NCBI GenBank assembly: GCA_934047225.1 | Contig: OW203989.1 | Location: 9,461,977 to 9,525,976, forward strand | DNA length: 64,000 nucleotides | From: Ypsolopha sequella | Taxonomy: Eukaryota; Arthropoda; Insecta; Lepidoptera; Ypsolophidae | Reading direction: 5' to 3' | Part shown: positions 12,744 through 22,470 of the stretch, piece after piece | Numbering within the stretch: position 1 is the first letter of the stretch | How the letters are laid out: every line of letters starts with the position of its first letter | Notes under the pieces: generated by a model | Seen by the model: only the letters and a program-made list of their open reading frames with translations | The model's database searches: none | What the model was told of the DNA's origin: nothing | Translations under genes and position numbers: made by a program

Positions 12744-15683
12744 ATGGTTGATTTAGACTGCGTTGCTGCCGATATTGATAGTAATATCAAGGTCGGCGAT
12801 TCCTTCCTTGTTGGCAGTCCCGAGCAATGTAAAGACTTTTTACCTAACCACAATCAGAATCTTAATATTTTAACTCAAAATATTAGAAGTATAAACAGCA
12901 ATTTTGATAATTTTCAGGTCCTGTTATCTAGATTTAAAATATATTATGATCTTATCGTCCTAACTGAATGTCGACTCCCAAATCTCAACAAAATACCTTT
13001 ATTACATAATTATACATCTTTTTCTACCAAAAACCATATAAATCAAAATAGCGGAGTTACTGTTTATGCAAGGAATTCCCTCAAAGTTACTGTGAATGAA
13101 CCTAACTTTGAAGATGCTGATTGCCTCGTTGTCAAAGTTGGTACTAATTTTGCATTTATTTGCATATATAGAAGCCCATCAATTAAAGATATAAACAAAT
13201 TTAAAAGCTCTTTAAATACTGTTTTGACTAATTTAAAAGAATTCGAAAACATAATTATAACTGGCGATATCAATATAGATATAAAAAATAACAACACCGA
13301 TAATAGATCATCTCACTATCTAGATCTAAATGCGATGCATGGTTTACTACCGTTACACACGTTTCCAACACGTGAACATAATTGCTTAGATCATTGTTTT
13401 GCAAAATCAAAAATTGAAATAACTACCTTGGTATGTGAATCATCTTTAACGGACCATAGTTGTACAATAATGTCAATTGCTAAAAAGATTACTAAAACCA
13501 AACAAAATCAATTCATAAAAAACGTTAACTATACAGAAGCTTTGAAAGAACTACATCATATTGATTGGGATAGTAGGTTATGCTATAATGATCCTAACGT
13601 CGCTACCTATGAATTTCTTCAAATAATTTCAGGAATATTAAAAAAGCATACTAGTAAATTAAAAGTTTCTAGACGAAAAACAAATCTGAAACCATGGATA
13701 ACACCTGGCCTAATTAGGTGCATGAGGTTTAGGGATAAACTACACTTAAAACACAAAAAAAATCCTAATAATGTCACAATTGAAACATCTTACAAGCGCT
13801 ATCGCAACTTTTGCAATCAATTGTTAAAAAAACTCAAGCGTCAGCATGAAAGATCAGAAATAAATAAACACAAAAATGATTTGAAGAAAACTTGGAATAC
13901 TATCAAGCAGATTTGTAATTTTGGCTCTAATTCTAAAATTCCAACTGAACTCCTTAATTTGACCTCTACTGCACAGGAGTCTGTTAATGCGGTAAATCGA
14001 TACTTTGTTGGTATAGGACAAAAACTTGCTGATGATGTACTTACTAAATTAAATACAACTGAAACTGAACTAGCCAGTAACTGTTCTGATGGAAAAAGTT
14101 CCCTGAACTCTATGGTCCTCCTGCCAACTGATGAATTTGAAGTAAGAAAAACAATAATGTCTCTCAAAAACACCTCGTCAACAGGATGGGATGAAATTCC
14201 ATCCACTTTTCTAAAATTAGCTGTGCAGGATATTGTTAAACCCATAACGCTAATATGTAACCTGTGTTTATCACTGGCTGTTTTCCCAGATGTATTAAAG
14301 GAATCTATAGTTGTGCCAATTCATAAGGGTGGGGATAGAGACAGTATAAACAACTATCGTCCGATATCTCTTTTACCAGTTTTATCGAAGGTTCTTGAAA
14401 AACTTGTTAATTGCAGACTCGTTAGTTATTTAGAACACAATAACATACTCGCTCCTAATCAATTCGGTTTCAGAGAAAATAAGTGTACTACTGACGCAAT
14501 CGACGATTTAATCAATCATACAGTTAAAAAATTAGATGCAAAGCAGAAGTGTGCTGCAGTATTTCTGGATCTAGCTAAAGCCTTTGATACTGTCTCTATC
14601 CCCATATTGATTCGGAAACTAGATGTCCTTGGTATACGAGGACCACCACTACAGCTGATTGCCAATTATTTGAGTAATCGACGGCAAACTGTAAAGATTG
14701 GTGATTTCCAAAGCACTAAAGAACCAGTGTCGTTTGGAGTTCCGCAAGGTTCCGTGCTTGGACCTACACTGTTCCTTGTTTATATTAACGATCTCTGTTT
14801 AAAGAAAATTGCAAACGGTAAAATAGTCACGTTCGCAGATGACACTGTTTTACTTTTTAGTGATAATTCTTGGCATAAGGTTAGACAAACAGCTGAGAGA
14901 GGTTTTGCTGAGGTGACAAAATGGTTAAACAATAATATCCTTACCCTTAATATAACAAAAACGAATTATATCACCTTTAGTATGAGAAGTAACGGTCAAC
15001 CTAGTTCGGACTTCAACATTAGAGCACATTCTTGCACTGATTTATTAGACTGTAACTGTCCTACTTTGACAGCTGCTACAAAGGTAAAATATCTTGGTGT
15101 ACTAATAGATAAACATTTAAATTGGAATGAACACATACGGTCTTTGACATCTAAAATTAGAAAATTAATTTGTATTTTTAAAAAACTTAGGCACTTAGGT
15201 GACTCTGCCCTAATAAAAACAATTTACTTCTCTCTTTGCCAGTCAATATCAACATATGCTATTACAGCATGGGGCGGGGCAGATAAGACTAAACTTATAA
15301 ATCTGGAGAGATCACAAAGAGCAATTATAAAAGTAACCTTATTTAAGAAATTCCGACATTCAACAACAGCTTTATATAAAGAATTCTCAGTACTCACTAT
15401 TCGACAACTTTATATCAAAAATATAATCTTAAGTCAGCATAAAATCTTAGGTCGGTGTAATGTTACAAGAAGAAGAAAAGACATCACTTACGGGGTGCCA
15501 TTATGCAGAACCACATTTTCACAGAGTTTTTTACATTTCCGCGGACCTTATTTGTACAATAAAATAAGTAAAGAAATTAAGTTAAATGATAAGACAATTT
15601 TTAAATGTAAGAAATTAATTGTTGATTATCTTAGTGAGTTAGACTATAAAAATACAGAGGACCTAATCAAAATTGTTTCTTAA
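12744..15683 (+). CDS. LINE ORF2: endonuclease-reverse transcriptase
   Basis: 979 residues, uninterrupted, ATG at 12,744. An APE-type endonuclease occupies residues about 38-245: NILTQNIRSINSNF, LTECRL with the catalytic Glu, IITGDINID near 171, LDHCF, and TDHSC near the end. Reverse transcriptase follows, with NNYRPISLLPVLSKVLEK, LDLAKAFDTV (about 607), GVPQGSVLGP (about 664) and FADD (about 696-699). The C-terminal region has the conserved YLGVLID and ITAWGG segments. The endonuclease nicks target DNA and the RT copies element RNA there. All the key motifs are intact, so this could be active. ORF1 ends 421 bp upstream, so ORF2 needs reinitiation or another bypass mechanism. Confidence 0.9.
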   Translation: MVDLDCVAADIDSNIKVGDSFLVGSPEQCKDFLPNHNQNLNILTQNIRSINSNFDNFQVLLSRFKIYYDLIVLTECRLPNLNKIPLLHNYTSFSTKNHINQNSGVTVYARNSLKVTVNEPNFEDADCLVVKVGTNFAFICIYRSPSIKDINKFKSSLNTVLTNLKEFENIIITGDINIDIKNNNTDNRSSHYLDLNAMHGLLPLHTFPTREHNCLDHCFAKSKIEITTLVCESSLTDHSCTIMSIAKKITKTKQNQFIKNVNYTEALKELHHIDWDSRLCYNDPNVATYEFLQIISGILKKHTSKLKVSRRKTNLKPWITPGLIRCMRFRDKLHLKHKKNPNNVTIETSYKRYRNFCNQLLKKLKRQHERSEINKHKNDLKKTWNTIKQICNFGSNSKIPTELLNLTSTAQESVNAVNRYFVGIGQKLADDVLTKLNTTETELASNCSDGKSSLNSMVLLPTDEFEVRKTIMSLKNTSSTGWDEIPSTFLKLAVQDIVKPITLICNLCLSLAVFPDVLKESIVVPIHKGGDRDSINNYRPISLLPVLSKVLEKLVNCRLVSYLEHNNILAPNQFGFRENKCTTDAIDDLINHTVKKLDAKQKCAAVFLDLAKAFDTVSIPILIRKLDVLGIRGPPLQLIANYLSNRRQTVKIGDFQSTKEPVSFGVPQGSVLGPTLFLVYINDLCLKKIANGKIVTFADDTVLLFSDNSWHKVRQTAERGFAEVTKWLNNNILTLNITKTNYITFSMRSNGQPSSDFNIRAHSCTDLLDCNCPTLTAATKVKYLGVLIDKHLNWNEHIRSLTSKIRKLICIFKKLRHLGDSALIKTIYFSLCQSISTYAITAWGGADKTKLINLERSQRAIIKVTLFKKFRHSTTALYKEFSVLTIRQLYIKNIILSQHKILGRCNVTRRRKDITYGVPLCRTTFSQSFLHFRGPYLYNKISKEIKLNDKTIFKCKKLIVDYLSELDYKNTEDLIKIVS

Positions 15684-15734
15684 AAATTAAATTGAATAAT
15701 GTATTAGTTTATACAATTAAATAATAAAGCAAAT

Positions 15735-15736
<2 letters not shown>

Positions 15737-15765
<29 letters not shown>
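15737..15765 (+). repeat. (TA)n microsatellite in LINE 3' UTR
   Basis: About 14 AT/TA units follow the ORF2 stop by some 50 bp. It is part of the LINE 3' UTR. Confidence 0.9.
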
Positions 15766-15768
<3 letters not shown>

Positions 15769-16253
15769 GGATAAATTATATATAATTCTTACGTATTTTT
15801 TTTATTTATTTTCATGTTTCTAACTGGATTATATGAGTGGATAATGTTATGATATATAATGTAATTAAATGAAGCTAGCTACCTTAACTGAAAGCTCTTT
15901 TAAATTTAAATTTAAGAATAAAATATATGAATGTTGCATGCTACAAAATATTACCATAAATTATTAAAATACTTATATTAATTAGATATAAGTTTATATG
16001 ATTCAATATTTGTACATCTTACCTCAGAATTGAAAACGCAGTTTATAATTGGTAATTTATGAACAGTGGAGGGTAATGGGCGCTGCTCTGCCGTAGAACA
16101 GTTTCAACTACCACGGAGAGCAGAGATCACTATCCTGGACTCTTTATAGCCTAAGAACTTGTTTTCTATGTTTCACCACCTGTCTACAAAGTATAACTAT
16201 GTAACTAGGCTAAGTTATGAGTCAATAAACAATTTTATTATTATTTATTTACA

Positions 16254-16346
16254 TATATTTTCTTTATTAGATTAAATTTAACGTGTAAAACGTGTATATA
16301 TCTATACCTGCTTTGCAAAATAAACTATTTGAATTTGAATTTGAAT
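16254..16346 (+). mobile_element. 3' end of older LINE, right part
   Basis: It resumes the element broken at 11,433 and ends with GCAAAATAAAC and three TTTGAA-type tail repeats. The same end occurs at 32,270-32,345 (+) and, with tail TTTTGAATTTTGAA, at about 52,183-52,260 (-). Confidence 0.7.
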
Positions 16347-16365
16347 AAAAGTAAATAACAACAAT

Positions 16366-17670
16366 AAAGATGCCATAGCAACATTAAGGCGACAAAAAAC
16401 AAAGCGATAAAACGGTAGCGCCTGACAAACAATTCGGTACCTTTTTAGTACGGAACCCAAATTTTCATTATTTTACTTTAAAGTATTTACTACAGACTGC
16501 CCAAAGTTTAAACTTTTACTTGTATGTTGTATTACCGTTCTAAAGATAGAGCCTTTGTTATAATAATCTGTTCCTTGGGTAAGGCACCCTAAAAGGGTGG
16601 TTTATAATGTTCCACACATTCACAATATTAGTCTATTTAAGAAGAAAATATCAACATTTCGTAATTAAGTCACTAAAAAAACGGTAGTTTGCGAATCCGA
16701 CTCGCGCATAAAGGGTACCCCTACACAATACGGGTATGGAACCCTAAAAGTAAATTGCAACAACATAGATGCCATAGCACCATCAAGGCGACAAAAAACA
16801 AAGCGATAAAACGGTAGCGCCTGACAAACAATTCGGTACCTTTTTAGGAAGGAACCCTAATTTTTATTATTTCTTATTTTACTTTTCAATGCATGTGCTC
16901 GTAAAGGCCCACTTTTTATGCATCAAAACCGAACAAAAAGTCGATTATTTTGCCTTAGGGCTTTATTATTATTATTTTTTTAATTTATTTACAATGGTTG
17001 GCTAACCTGCAGCCCAAAGACAATATAACCACTTCGTTCTGCAGCCATTCCTGTGTACCATAGATGTTATACTTTTTTTCCACTGTTTAACGGCTCTGGA
17101 TACAGTCCTTTTGAGCCAATTATAATTTAAAGTTCACAAGATTATATTTGTTTTCATTTCCTCACACTATGCATTGAAAAACGTAGTATGATACACGGGC
17201 GTAAAAGCAATAAATTACTCGGTTACGTTTAAAACACTCGCTACGCTCGTATTTTAAATCGTCCTCGTAATTTATTCCTTTGCGCCCTAGTAGCATAAAC
17301 TACTATTAAAGTAGTCTGCCTAAATTTTCAACTTGTATGTATAACCGTTCTAACGATAGAGCCTTTGTTATAATAATTTGTGCTTTGGGTAAGGAACCCT
17401 AAAACACATTTAGTCTATTTAAGAAGATAAATATCAACATTTAGTAATTAAGTCGCTATTAAACCTTTAAACCTTTTTGCTTTAAAAGTACAAGTCAGAC
17501 TCGCTCACGAAGGGTTCCGTACTACCATCACACAATATGGGTACGAAACCCCAAATCATTATGGTAAATACCAACAATAAAGATGACATAGCAACATCAA
17601 GGCGACAAAAAACAAGGCGCTAAAATGGTAGCGCCTGACAAACAAATCAGCACCTTTTGAATACGGAACT
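16366..17670 (+). repeat. Two-copy tandem repeat (modules A-B-C) with an insertion
   Basis: Module A (GATGCCATAGCAAC.. to AATTCGGTACC) lies at about 16,366-16,450, 16,765-16,850 and 17,585-17,660. Module B (GATAGAGCCTTTGTTATAATAA) is near 16,545 and 17,355. Module C (AATCCGACTCGCGCATAAAGG and a related copy) is near 16,695 and 17,490. The order A B C A [inserted repeat] B C A shows a tandem duplication of one unit, with a dispersed repeat (16,888-17,309) inserted later. Related single copies in reverse lie at 28,200-28,440 and 34,900-35,130. Confidence 0.65.
16888..17309 (+). repeat. Dispersed repeat X, complete copy
   Basis: Begins CAATGCATGTGCTCGTAAAG and ends near GTAGCATAAACTACTATTA. It contains a palindromic 3' half, where ACACGGGCGTAAAAGCAATA faces TTATTCCTTTGCGCCCTAG. 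Other copies: 35,737-35,885, 48,699-51,742 (interrupted), 53,590-53,800 (-), 56,430-58,764 (-, interrupted). Non-coding. Confidence 0.7.
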
Positions 17671-18263
17671 CTAATATTTATATGCCCAAAATTGTTGTTT
17701 TATAAAGATAGAGCTGAAACAAATAACATCGAATAATTGGACCCCCCTTGGATTTCCATTTATTGAACTTTTTATGCTGTGATAGGGGCCATATTATTAT
17801 TTGCCGTGATAGAGGACAATGTAACATATATAATGTGAAAATATTTACGCACTACCTATAACGGCTGAAGCTGTAGACCCATGTGATAGATGGATAGACA
17901 GCGGATGATTAGTAATAGGGTCACGGAACCTAATGATACGGAACCCTAAAAATCAAGGTAAAAGATTATTTATCAAGTAAAGCTTTAAATATATTAAAAG
18001 AAAAATAAAGCGGCTAATGTTGTTTTATTTGTATATGCATCCTCTATGATGTAGGTATATTGAAATGTCTATGTACTCGTGTGTCATTCAAAAAAGACCA
18101 GGTTTAGCTCATTATTCTGAGATGTTTAGACATAATAATGTACTCTGTGGTTTAGACTGACAAGCCTGCCTTTCACTTCATGGTCAAAAGAAATTTTAAC
18201 CTGCCTGTTGCATCTAATTGTGGATAATAGTAATCATAACTTACAGTAAAAATTAATATTGCA

Positions 18264-18751
18264 ATGGAATCTGAAATATTGTACATAAATGAAAATCCTT
18301 GTCCACACCTAGTTGTCTCTATACCTGGAGATGGTTCATGTTTGTTCCATTCTTTGTCATTCTCTATGTATGAGAACATTGAGTCGTCATATGACATTAG
18401 GTGTGCGGTAGTCGAGTATGTGGTAGCGCATTGGGGTGAAATGCAACTTTATACGTGTGACGAGCGTGGAGACACATGTACTCGACAGCAATGATGAAAA
18501 CTACCACCTACGGTTCCGTATCCGAACTTATGGCAGCCACCGCTTTGTATCCATTTACGTTCGAGGTTTACGAAAATGGCCGTTTGAGAGGATCATTCGG
18601 TGGCGATCCTGGAATGCCAGTGAAACGTTTACGATTCTCTGGTAGTTTCTTAGGTGGTCATTATGAAATGCTCCTTCCCGATACTAGTTTCTCAGGAGTA
18701 TGTCCTAATGATCAGTTAAAGGGAGTGCGTTTTAAGAAAATCCGCAGCTGA
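18264..18751 (+). pseudogene. OTU-family cysteine protease gene, frameshifted
   Basis: The first frame (18,264-18,494, ATG start) contains PGDGSCLFHSLS, the OTU motif with Asp and the catalytic Cys. The second frame (from about 18,476) carries GSVSELMAATALYPFTFEV and ends GGHYEMLLPD, with the catalytic His. A frameshift with probable small deletion near 18,476-18,490 separates the two halves. OTU proteases cleave ubiquitin from substrates. OTU domains are known cargo of some animal Helitrons and Helentrons, and this copy lies inside the Helitron limits. It is followed by a large inverted repeat. As written it cannot make a complete enzyme. Confidence 0.8.
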
Positions 18752-18809
18752 CATGCAAAAAATATTACCCGAGAAGAAAAAAAGGAGGACTACCTACAAA
18801 AAGAAATGA

Positions 18810-19433
18810 GATCCCATCAAAAACATAAAATGTACAAAAATGGCAAGTCTCGCAACGCAATCCTTCCACCGTAAAAAGTTGTGAGATCTTATGTAAAGCC
18901 AAGTCTGCTATTTTAGTTTTTATGGAAGCACCTTTTCATTTAAGTTAGTATGGGAGCACCTATTTAACAAATTTATCGTTAATTGTTTCCTATTTAGTTA
19001 CCTACCAACATTAAGTGACTGTATTAATATTAGTCATCTTTATTTCCTAATAAAATATAGTGACTTTGCAATCGCAGAGCACAAATAAAGCACTGATGCG
19101 TAGAAATATCTTCTCAAATCGCTAATAAATTGGTATTAGGTAGCTGATATGCTGTATATGTTGCTGTGCGATTGCGAAGTCACTATATTTTATTAGGAAA
19201 TAAAGATGACTAATATTAATACAGTCACTTAATGTTGGTAGGTAACTAAATAGGAAACAATTAATGATAAATTTGTTAAATAGGTGCTCCCATACTAACT
19301 TAAATGAAAAGGTGCTTCCATAAAAACTAAAATAGCAGACTTGGCTTTACATAAGATCTCACAACTTTTTACGGTGGAAGGATTGCGTTGCGAGACTTGC
19401 CATTTTTGTACATTTTATGTTTTTGATGGGATC
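18810..19433. repeat. Near-perfect 270-bp inverted repeat
   Basis: Arm 1 (18,810-19,082) and arm 2 (19,164-19,433) are reverse complements with only a few differences (one is C/T in the ATTTATCGTTAATTG stretch). An 81-bp spacer separates them. Arm 1 directly follows the OTU gene, and the minus-strand zinc-ribbon frame runs into arm 2. A transcript across both would form a long hairpin. Confidence 0.9.
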
Positions 19434-19534
19434 AACTTTTACGGTAGGAACCATATTTTCTAAAATTTCCGCGATTGACTCCTGAATCGGCAACATATCA
19501 ATTAATCTAACAGCAAATGCGAACCAGGCTAGCT

Positions 19535-19972
19535 AAAGATGTCTTGACTTGCCTCGCCAGGACTTGACGGCGTGGCGGAAGGCCTCGGTGACTCGGAAAA
19601 ATCTGGTAGAACCAGAATATTGCCGATGTTGTGCTCATGACTTTCTTAAATCTCATCCAAATCCTTTAGTTCATCGGCAGTTAAATTAAGTTCTGAAAAT
19701 GTTATTCTTGATGATGATGATGATGGCATTGTTGAGACGAACTTCGGTTTTAATAACAGTTGTTGTTTCACTCGATTTTTTTGTTCCTTAGCCCTATTAA
19801 TTCGTATTATTCGGCTCAAATTGTGACCGCACTTTATACAAAACTTGAAGGTATCAGCGGTTATTGTGAAACATTCGTCGCATCTTTACAATTTTTTTGT
19901 GCAACTAGGACAGGTACTTCTGTTGTTCTGCCGTTCTATCCACTTTTTACAAAAGGGACAATGCAATGTTAA
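19535..19972 (-). pseudogene. Decayed zinc-ribbon reading frame, unknown family
   Basis: On the minus strand one frame shows four CxxC pairs in about 60 residues: CPFC, CPSC, CDEC and CIKC, then HNLSRIIRINRAKEQKNRV, a Ser run and an acidic segment (LNLTADELKDLDEI), with Pro/Ser-rich sequence after it. Stops interrupt it after CTKKL and after LDEI. The Cys spacing suggests two zinc ribbons or a zinc-finger pair. It lies convergent to the OTU gene, with the inverted repeat between them, and inside the Helitron. I do not recognise the family. The regular CxxC spacing across a stop argues for a once-real gene rather than a random frame. Confidence 0.5.
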
Positions 19973-20365
19973 AAGTTAACTATAACTTCTGAAACATTGT
20001 TTTGAAATATCAATTATATTTTCTTGGAAAGTTCGGTGACAGTGACACTGACAGTCAGTGTTGGCAGGTTACTATTACGTTTAGTAATGTGGCGTAATCG
20101 ATACAGACAAAAAAATAGGCTGGTACCTTATTTGTTAATATAAGTGTCTATAATCTAATATAATGTCTCATGCAAAATAATTATGAACATTAAGCTGGAC
20201 ATGTGTGCGTGATTTGCCCACTCTTTCCGCCCACTATGGAGCCGATACTTAGACTATCTGATGATGCCTTTATAAAGCTGCCGGCTTTGAAATACATACA
20301 TATGGTTTAAATTAATATGGTTTATATTAAGAGGTAAGTGATACGAAGTTCACCGGGTCAGCTAG

Positions 20366-21140
20366 TTTATAAATAAAAACTATTTAGCAAACACCCTGAC
20401 AATGCACAAAACACAGAAGCACTGCTCAATAGATACCCTACCTATAAATAGAATTTAATTAACAAATTTAATTCCCAATCACAAATGTATGTACTGTCCC
20501 AGTAATACAAAACAAACAAATAGGTTCCTACCTAATTTTAGAATTTAATTATCAAATGTAATTCCCAATTACAATATATATTGTACCGACAATACAAATT
20601 ACAACAATATCAAATTTTAATTATATTTGGTGTATACAATACACACAAAACCTGAATGCACATTCCACTATGCACTTGTATACATACTTGTAAGTACATA
20701 AATTCAAGCCAAGATAACAGTATGTTAGCTAACAAGTTGATTTCCAAATCTATAATATAAACCGTTATATGATTATGTTATTGTAGTACAAGAACACTTG
20801 ATATGTACTAAACTATCAAATTATATTGATATTATCGAACCACATCAATGTGGTACCCTCCGATAATCAATTATCTACTCAAAGCACTAAACAATCCAAT
20901 GTAATTGCTACATCAATAACATGTACATTACAACCATGTAAATAGCCTAGCTATGTTAACAGTTCAATGACACTGTGGCCGCCCAGTTCCGCTGTTTAAA
21001 TGTATATAAACCAAAGGTGGGATTAACCACGATCATGCTACCAGAAATTGTAGCTTAGAAAGTGGTAATGTTTCTGACTGGTGACGGGCATCGGCGTCAC
21101 TGGTGCGAGGGTTCCATAACCACGCTCTGCTACCAGAAAT
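20366..21140 (-). other. BEL/Pao leader (5' UTR), distal part
   Basis: Non-coding DNA between the Helitron right end and the 5' LTR. Its continuation is the 22 bp just upstream of the gag ATG (8,334-8,355). Two copies of GCTACCAGAAATTGT (near 21,040 and 21,130) mark a small internal duplication next to the LTR. Otherwise AT-rich. Confidence 0.5.
21124..21135 (-). promoter_or_regulatory. BEL/Pao primer-binding site
   Basis: Minus strand TGGTAGCAGAGC lies five bases inside the 5' LTR end (CCAAACA). It starts with TGG, as needed to pair with a tRNA 3' CCA end. The matching tRNA was not identified. Confidence 0.6.
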
Positions 21141-21689
21141 TGTTTGGTAAAAGGCGATATTAGCAGCTGGAACAGGGGCCCATAAGCTGTCCCAGATCTA
21201 CGTCCATGTAAATTCAATCCGCTGATATGCTACAAAGAATAAATACAAAATTTCCTACCAGAAAATTGCACTTGATGATGCCCGCAGTACGAGTCCTCTC
21301 TTGTACACGGAGTCCAAAGTGTGCCGGTGTTGTGACACGTTGTTCACCTTCCACGAAGAATCTAAACACAACCCACCTACACCTGGATGCATCCAAACCC
21401 AGAAGAAATGGTAATCTGACACAGTTCACTTGTTGAAAACCGCATGTATGCAGGTTATGTCACACACACACCGGAAATAAACTAAAAATGGCCTTCACGC
21501 CAAAATATTTTCAGACCCTGACTCACTAATGTTTTTTATGATGTCCACATCAATTTTCCCCGTATTAAACCATTAATATATTAAATCGACCTCGATCTTT
21601 TTTCCCAAATTCAGCCTTTCCGAGGTTTTTGACAGCTCCAAGTGAGAGAAGTGTTACCACACACAAAAAACAAAATCGTCGACCGAACA
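21141..21689 (-). repeat. BEL/Pao 5' LTR, truncated
   Basis: 549 bp matching 5,087-5,635 with about five differences. The first 52 bp of the full LTR (5,636-5,687) are missing and replaced by unrelated DNA starting CTCGACTGATG, so U3 is incomplete and the outer target duplication is lost. Confidence 0.8.
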
Positions 21690-21852
21690 CTCGACTGATG
21701 CGTTCTAAAAATATACATTTTATTCATAACATGTAAGTACATACAGTCGAGCGAAGCGGAGTGGAGCGAGGCGTCTCTCAATAGTTCTAACAGAATTTCT
21801 ATATGCCGAGCGCAAATTATAAAATATCTAACAAAATAGCGAGCGTTTAGAA

Positions 21853-21900
21853 GCTGACGACGCCATTTATAAAATGCTGAATTTTACTACTTGCCTGCCA
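21853..21900 (-). repeat. Right arm of the inverted pair flanking the BEL block
   Basis: Reverse complement resembles 4,911-4,960: both contain a GGCGTCGTCAGC-like core and AGTAAAA. A GAGCGAAGCGGAG run typical of many insect MITEs lies close by (21,750). Confidence 0.45.
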
Positions 21901-22356
21901 CATATACTCACATCAGTCTCTCAGATGGGAAGGTGGATAATAAAATTAATTAGAAAATTTATGCAGCAAAAGCTAAGCATGTAGTGTAAATATTCAGTTA
22001 TTTCGGAAAATGAAGCATAATAATTAAATTACTATATACAAAATCCAATTATTTATGCCTTTTTTCTAGCGTTTTAGCCAACTAGAAGAACGGATATTTA
22101 CATTAAATTTAACGAAGCAAAGTTTTTCTAATAAATTCAGACTTCAGTTGTATCGATTCCCGAAATTTAGCATTTAATTTTTCAAGTAAAAACGGAGACA
22201 TTAATTAGTAAATTCCTGTATCGGAATCATGTTTCAATTAAAACAGCTGAACCTCGATACACCGAAACATCAATTATGTCGAACATGCAGTATATAGATT
22301 TGCTATATCAAAATTAATAACCTTACCGGCAGAACGGGATTTAGGCAAGGGTAAGT

Positions 22357-22470
22357 AATAATAATAATAATAAACACTTTATTGCACACAAAAACACAGA
22401 TAAATACAGATTAGAATTAAGAGAAATACAGGGAAAAGGCGGACTTATTTCTGAAAGAAATTTCGTCCAG
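22357..22470 (-). mobile_element. LINE 3' end with (TTA)n tail
   Basis: On the minus strand the sequence ends AATAAAGTGTTTATTATTATT, a usual insect LINE 3' terminus with polyadenylation signal and trinucleotide tail. No RT sequence is attached, so it is strongly 5'-truncated. Confidence 0.6.

Larger units (their letters stand above)
11434..16237 (+). mobile_element. Full-length Jockey/CR1-type LINE
   Basis: About 4.8 kb with both ORFs open, a short 5' leader, a 421-bp inter-ORF gap and a 3' UTR that holds a (TA)n tract and an AATAAA near 16,225. Target duplications flank it. ORF order (coiled-coil ORF1, then endonuclease-RT ORF2) and the RT motifs place it in the Jockey/CR1 group of non-LTR retrotransposons; I cannot name the clade further. 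A related but broken LINE is at 56,647-58,669. This copy looks potentially competent. Confidence 0.8.
8356..20365 (+). mobile_element. Helitron with nested insertions
   Basis: The left end starts TC after A (8,355), followed by a conserved-looking region with GTTCGTTAGTCTCGC and GAACGGCTGAACCGATTTGG, which I recognise as typical of insect Helitron 5' ends. The right end is CACCGGGTCAGCTAG followed by T (20,366), the classic CTAG/T end. A Rep N-terminal fragment begins at 9,143 in the expected orientation. The helicase is missing. The interior also holds an older LINE end, a full-length LINE, tandem repeats, an OTU gene and a zinc-ribbon frame. Joining 8,355 to 20,366 restores a continuous BEL leader. 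The alternative is two unrelated Helitron ends that happen to lie in order. Confidence 0.6.
5087..21689 (-). mobile_element. BEL/Pao LTR retrotransposon, internally deleted and interrupted
   Basis: Read on the minus strand the order is: truncated 5' LTR (21,689-21,141), primer-binding site, leader, gag, protease and integrase scraps, polypurine-like GGGGG, and complete 3' LTR (5,687-5,087). Reverse transcriptase, RNase H and most of integrase are missing. The leader is split by a Helitron at 8,356-20,365. The LTRs differ at only about five of 549 aligned positions by eye, so the parent element is not old. No target-site duplication is seen, as expected if the outer end of the 5' LTR was lost. 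That the two LTRs are one element is inferred from their order, orientation and the continuity of the leader across the Helitron. Confidence 0.75.

Noticed and set aside
12347..12751. Open frame between LINE ORF1 and ORF2
   Set aside because: Hydrophobic, low-complexity, no domain; it is the AT-rich inter-ORF spacer and overlaps the ORF2 start.
18264..18751. OTU gene as a viral insertion
   Set aside because: Some large DNA viruses carry OTU genes, but the location within Helitron ends and absence of other viral genes favour Helitron cargo.
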